Below are positions 22,917-23,179 of a stretch of DNA of 23,179 bases, one piece after another. The stretch covers positions 1 to 23,179 of the forward strand of contig NEEC01000202.1 of NCBI GenBank assembly GCA_002189035.1. Direction: 5' to 3'. The notes beneath the pieces are model-generated. The model saw only the letters and a list, made by a program, of their open reading frames with translations. It had not been told where the DNA came from and made no database searches. The translations under genes were made by a program, and so were the position numbers. Source of the DNA: Utricularia gibba (lineage: Eukaryota > Streptophyta > Magnoliopsida > Lamiales > Lentibulariaceae). The first letter of the stretch is position 1; the number at the start of each line of letters is the position of its first letter.

Positions 22917-23179
22917 ATATGCGATCAAGATGGAAAAAAGTCACATGTTACATCATGAATTTCGTGCATCACTTATCCCAACACTGTTATATACTCAGAT
23001 ATGCGTAAATATTATTTTTAACAAATCCGGTGCACGTGTGATTTTTCGGCTGCATCCCGAATGGTGATGCGCAATGAAATGACTATGTCGCACATCCTGG
23101 TCCACGAAGCACCTCTTCGAAAAACATGTAGAGCCTTACTCTTCATAGCACACCATTGGAAGCTTTATTCGTGCTCCAA
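22917..23179. repeat. Satellite monomer, copy 44 (partial, cut by the window end)
   Basis: This 263-bp partial unit ends at GTGCTCCAA, just past the HindIII site. It has four one-base losses (TTCGTGCATC, CTCAGATATG, AATATTATTT, CCATTGGAAG), a G to A in GTTATATAC, and five A after CTCTTCG, the only A5 in the window at this site. Confidence 0.93.

Larger units (their letters stand above)
1..23179. repeat. Satellite DNA array, about 535-bp monomer, 43 full copies plus one partial
   Basis: The same unit recurs head to tail from the first base to the last, always in the same orientation. I set the unit start at the ATATGCGATC motif. Starts fall at 1, 535, 1070, 1603, 2137, 2672 and so on to 22917. 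Steps are 533-535 bp up to 20847 and 511-521 bp after it. No spacer, inversion or inserted element interrupts the series. Arrays like this are typical of centromeric, pericentromeric or subtelomeric heterochromatin in eukaryotes, kept uniform by unequal exchange and gene conversion. I do not recognise the family for certain; a plant satellite is the best guess. Both window ends lie inside the array, so its true length is unknown, and assembled copy number in near-identical arrays is unreliable. Confidence 0.98.
20847..23179. repeat. Degraded right end of the array, copies 40-44
   Basis: Copies 40-43 are 521, 521, 511 and 517 bp against 535 in the core. I counted 14, 14, 24 and 18 missing bases: 49 G, 13 T, 6 A and 2 C. 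There are only about five substitutions, and one extra A in copy 44. Most losses shorten G runs or remove a G within TG-rich words. The damage starts abruptly near 21090, after one loss at 20896. Substitution-poor, deletion-rich and strand-asymmetric change is the pattern expected of an unpolished read end rather than of ageing satellite DNA. A real array edge cannot be fully excluded. Confidence 0.9.

Noticed and set aside
1-23179. A CRISPR array or other short-repeat immune locus
   Set aside because: The repeat unit is 535 bp with no variable spacers, and no cas-like gene is present.
1-23179. rDNA spacer, tandem LTRs or a transposon array
   Set aside because: I saw no rRNA or tRNA sequence, no TG...CA-bounded LTR with primer-binding site, no target duplications and no transposase or polymerase coding. 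Every junction is monomer to monomer.

Overview
The whole window is satellite DNA: one head-to-tail tandem array of a monomer about 535 bp long. It holds 43 complete copies and a 263-bp partial copy, and no unique flanking sequence at either end. I found no gene, RNA gene, transposon, CRISPR array or origin. A new coding or defence-type system is not visible here. The points of interest are the array's uniformity and the way its right end breaks down.

Layout. Positions 1-20846 are a very uniform core of 39 copies. By my reading, 21 of these match a 535-bp consensus exactly. The other 18 carry 20 small indel events and a single substitution (5710) in 20.8 kb. Positions 20847-23179 are the same satellite, but copies 40-43 are shortened to 521, 521, 511 and 517 bp by scattered 1-3 base losses. 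I counted 70 net missing bases there: 49 G, 13 T, 6 A and 2 C, with only about five substitutions. C is as common as G in the monomer (112 C, 107 G in copy 1), so this strand-asymmetric loss looks more like uncorrected single-strand sequencing at a contig end than like evolution.

Monomer. Composition is 41% GC and CpG is hardly depleted (21 CpG in copy 1, observed/expected about 0.94). Each unit has an AT-rich stretch, a CpG-dense stretch with several short palindromes, one HindIII site and a 120-bp stretch without CpG. The length is close to three nucleosome repeats (3 x 178). The open frames of 63-84 codons that recur once per unit are by-products of the repeat. They start at TTG, resemble no protein family I know, and are shifted or broken wherever an indel falls.

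Organism. A long, homogenised, complex satellite of this length and period points to a eukaryotic nuclear genome, at a centromeric, pericentromeric or subtelomeric heterochromatin block. A flowering plant, perhaps a grass, is my best guess from the monomer size and general look, but I do not recognise the family with certainty.
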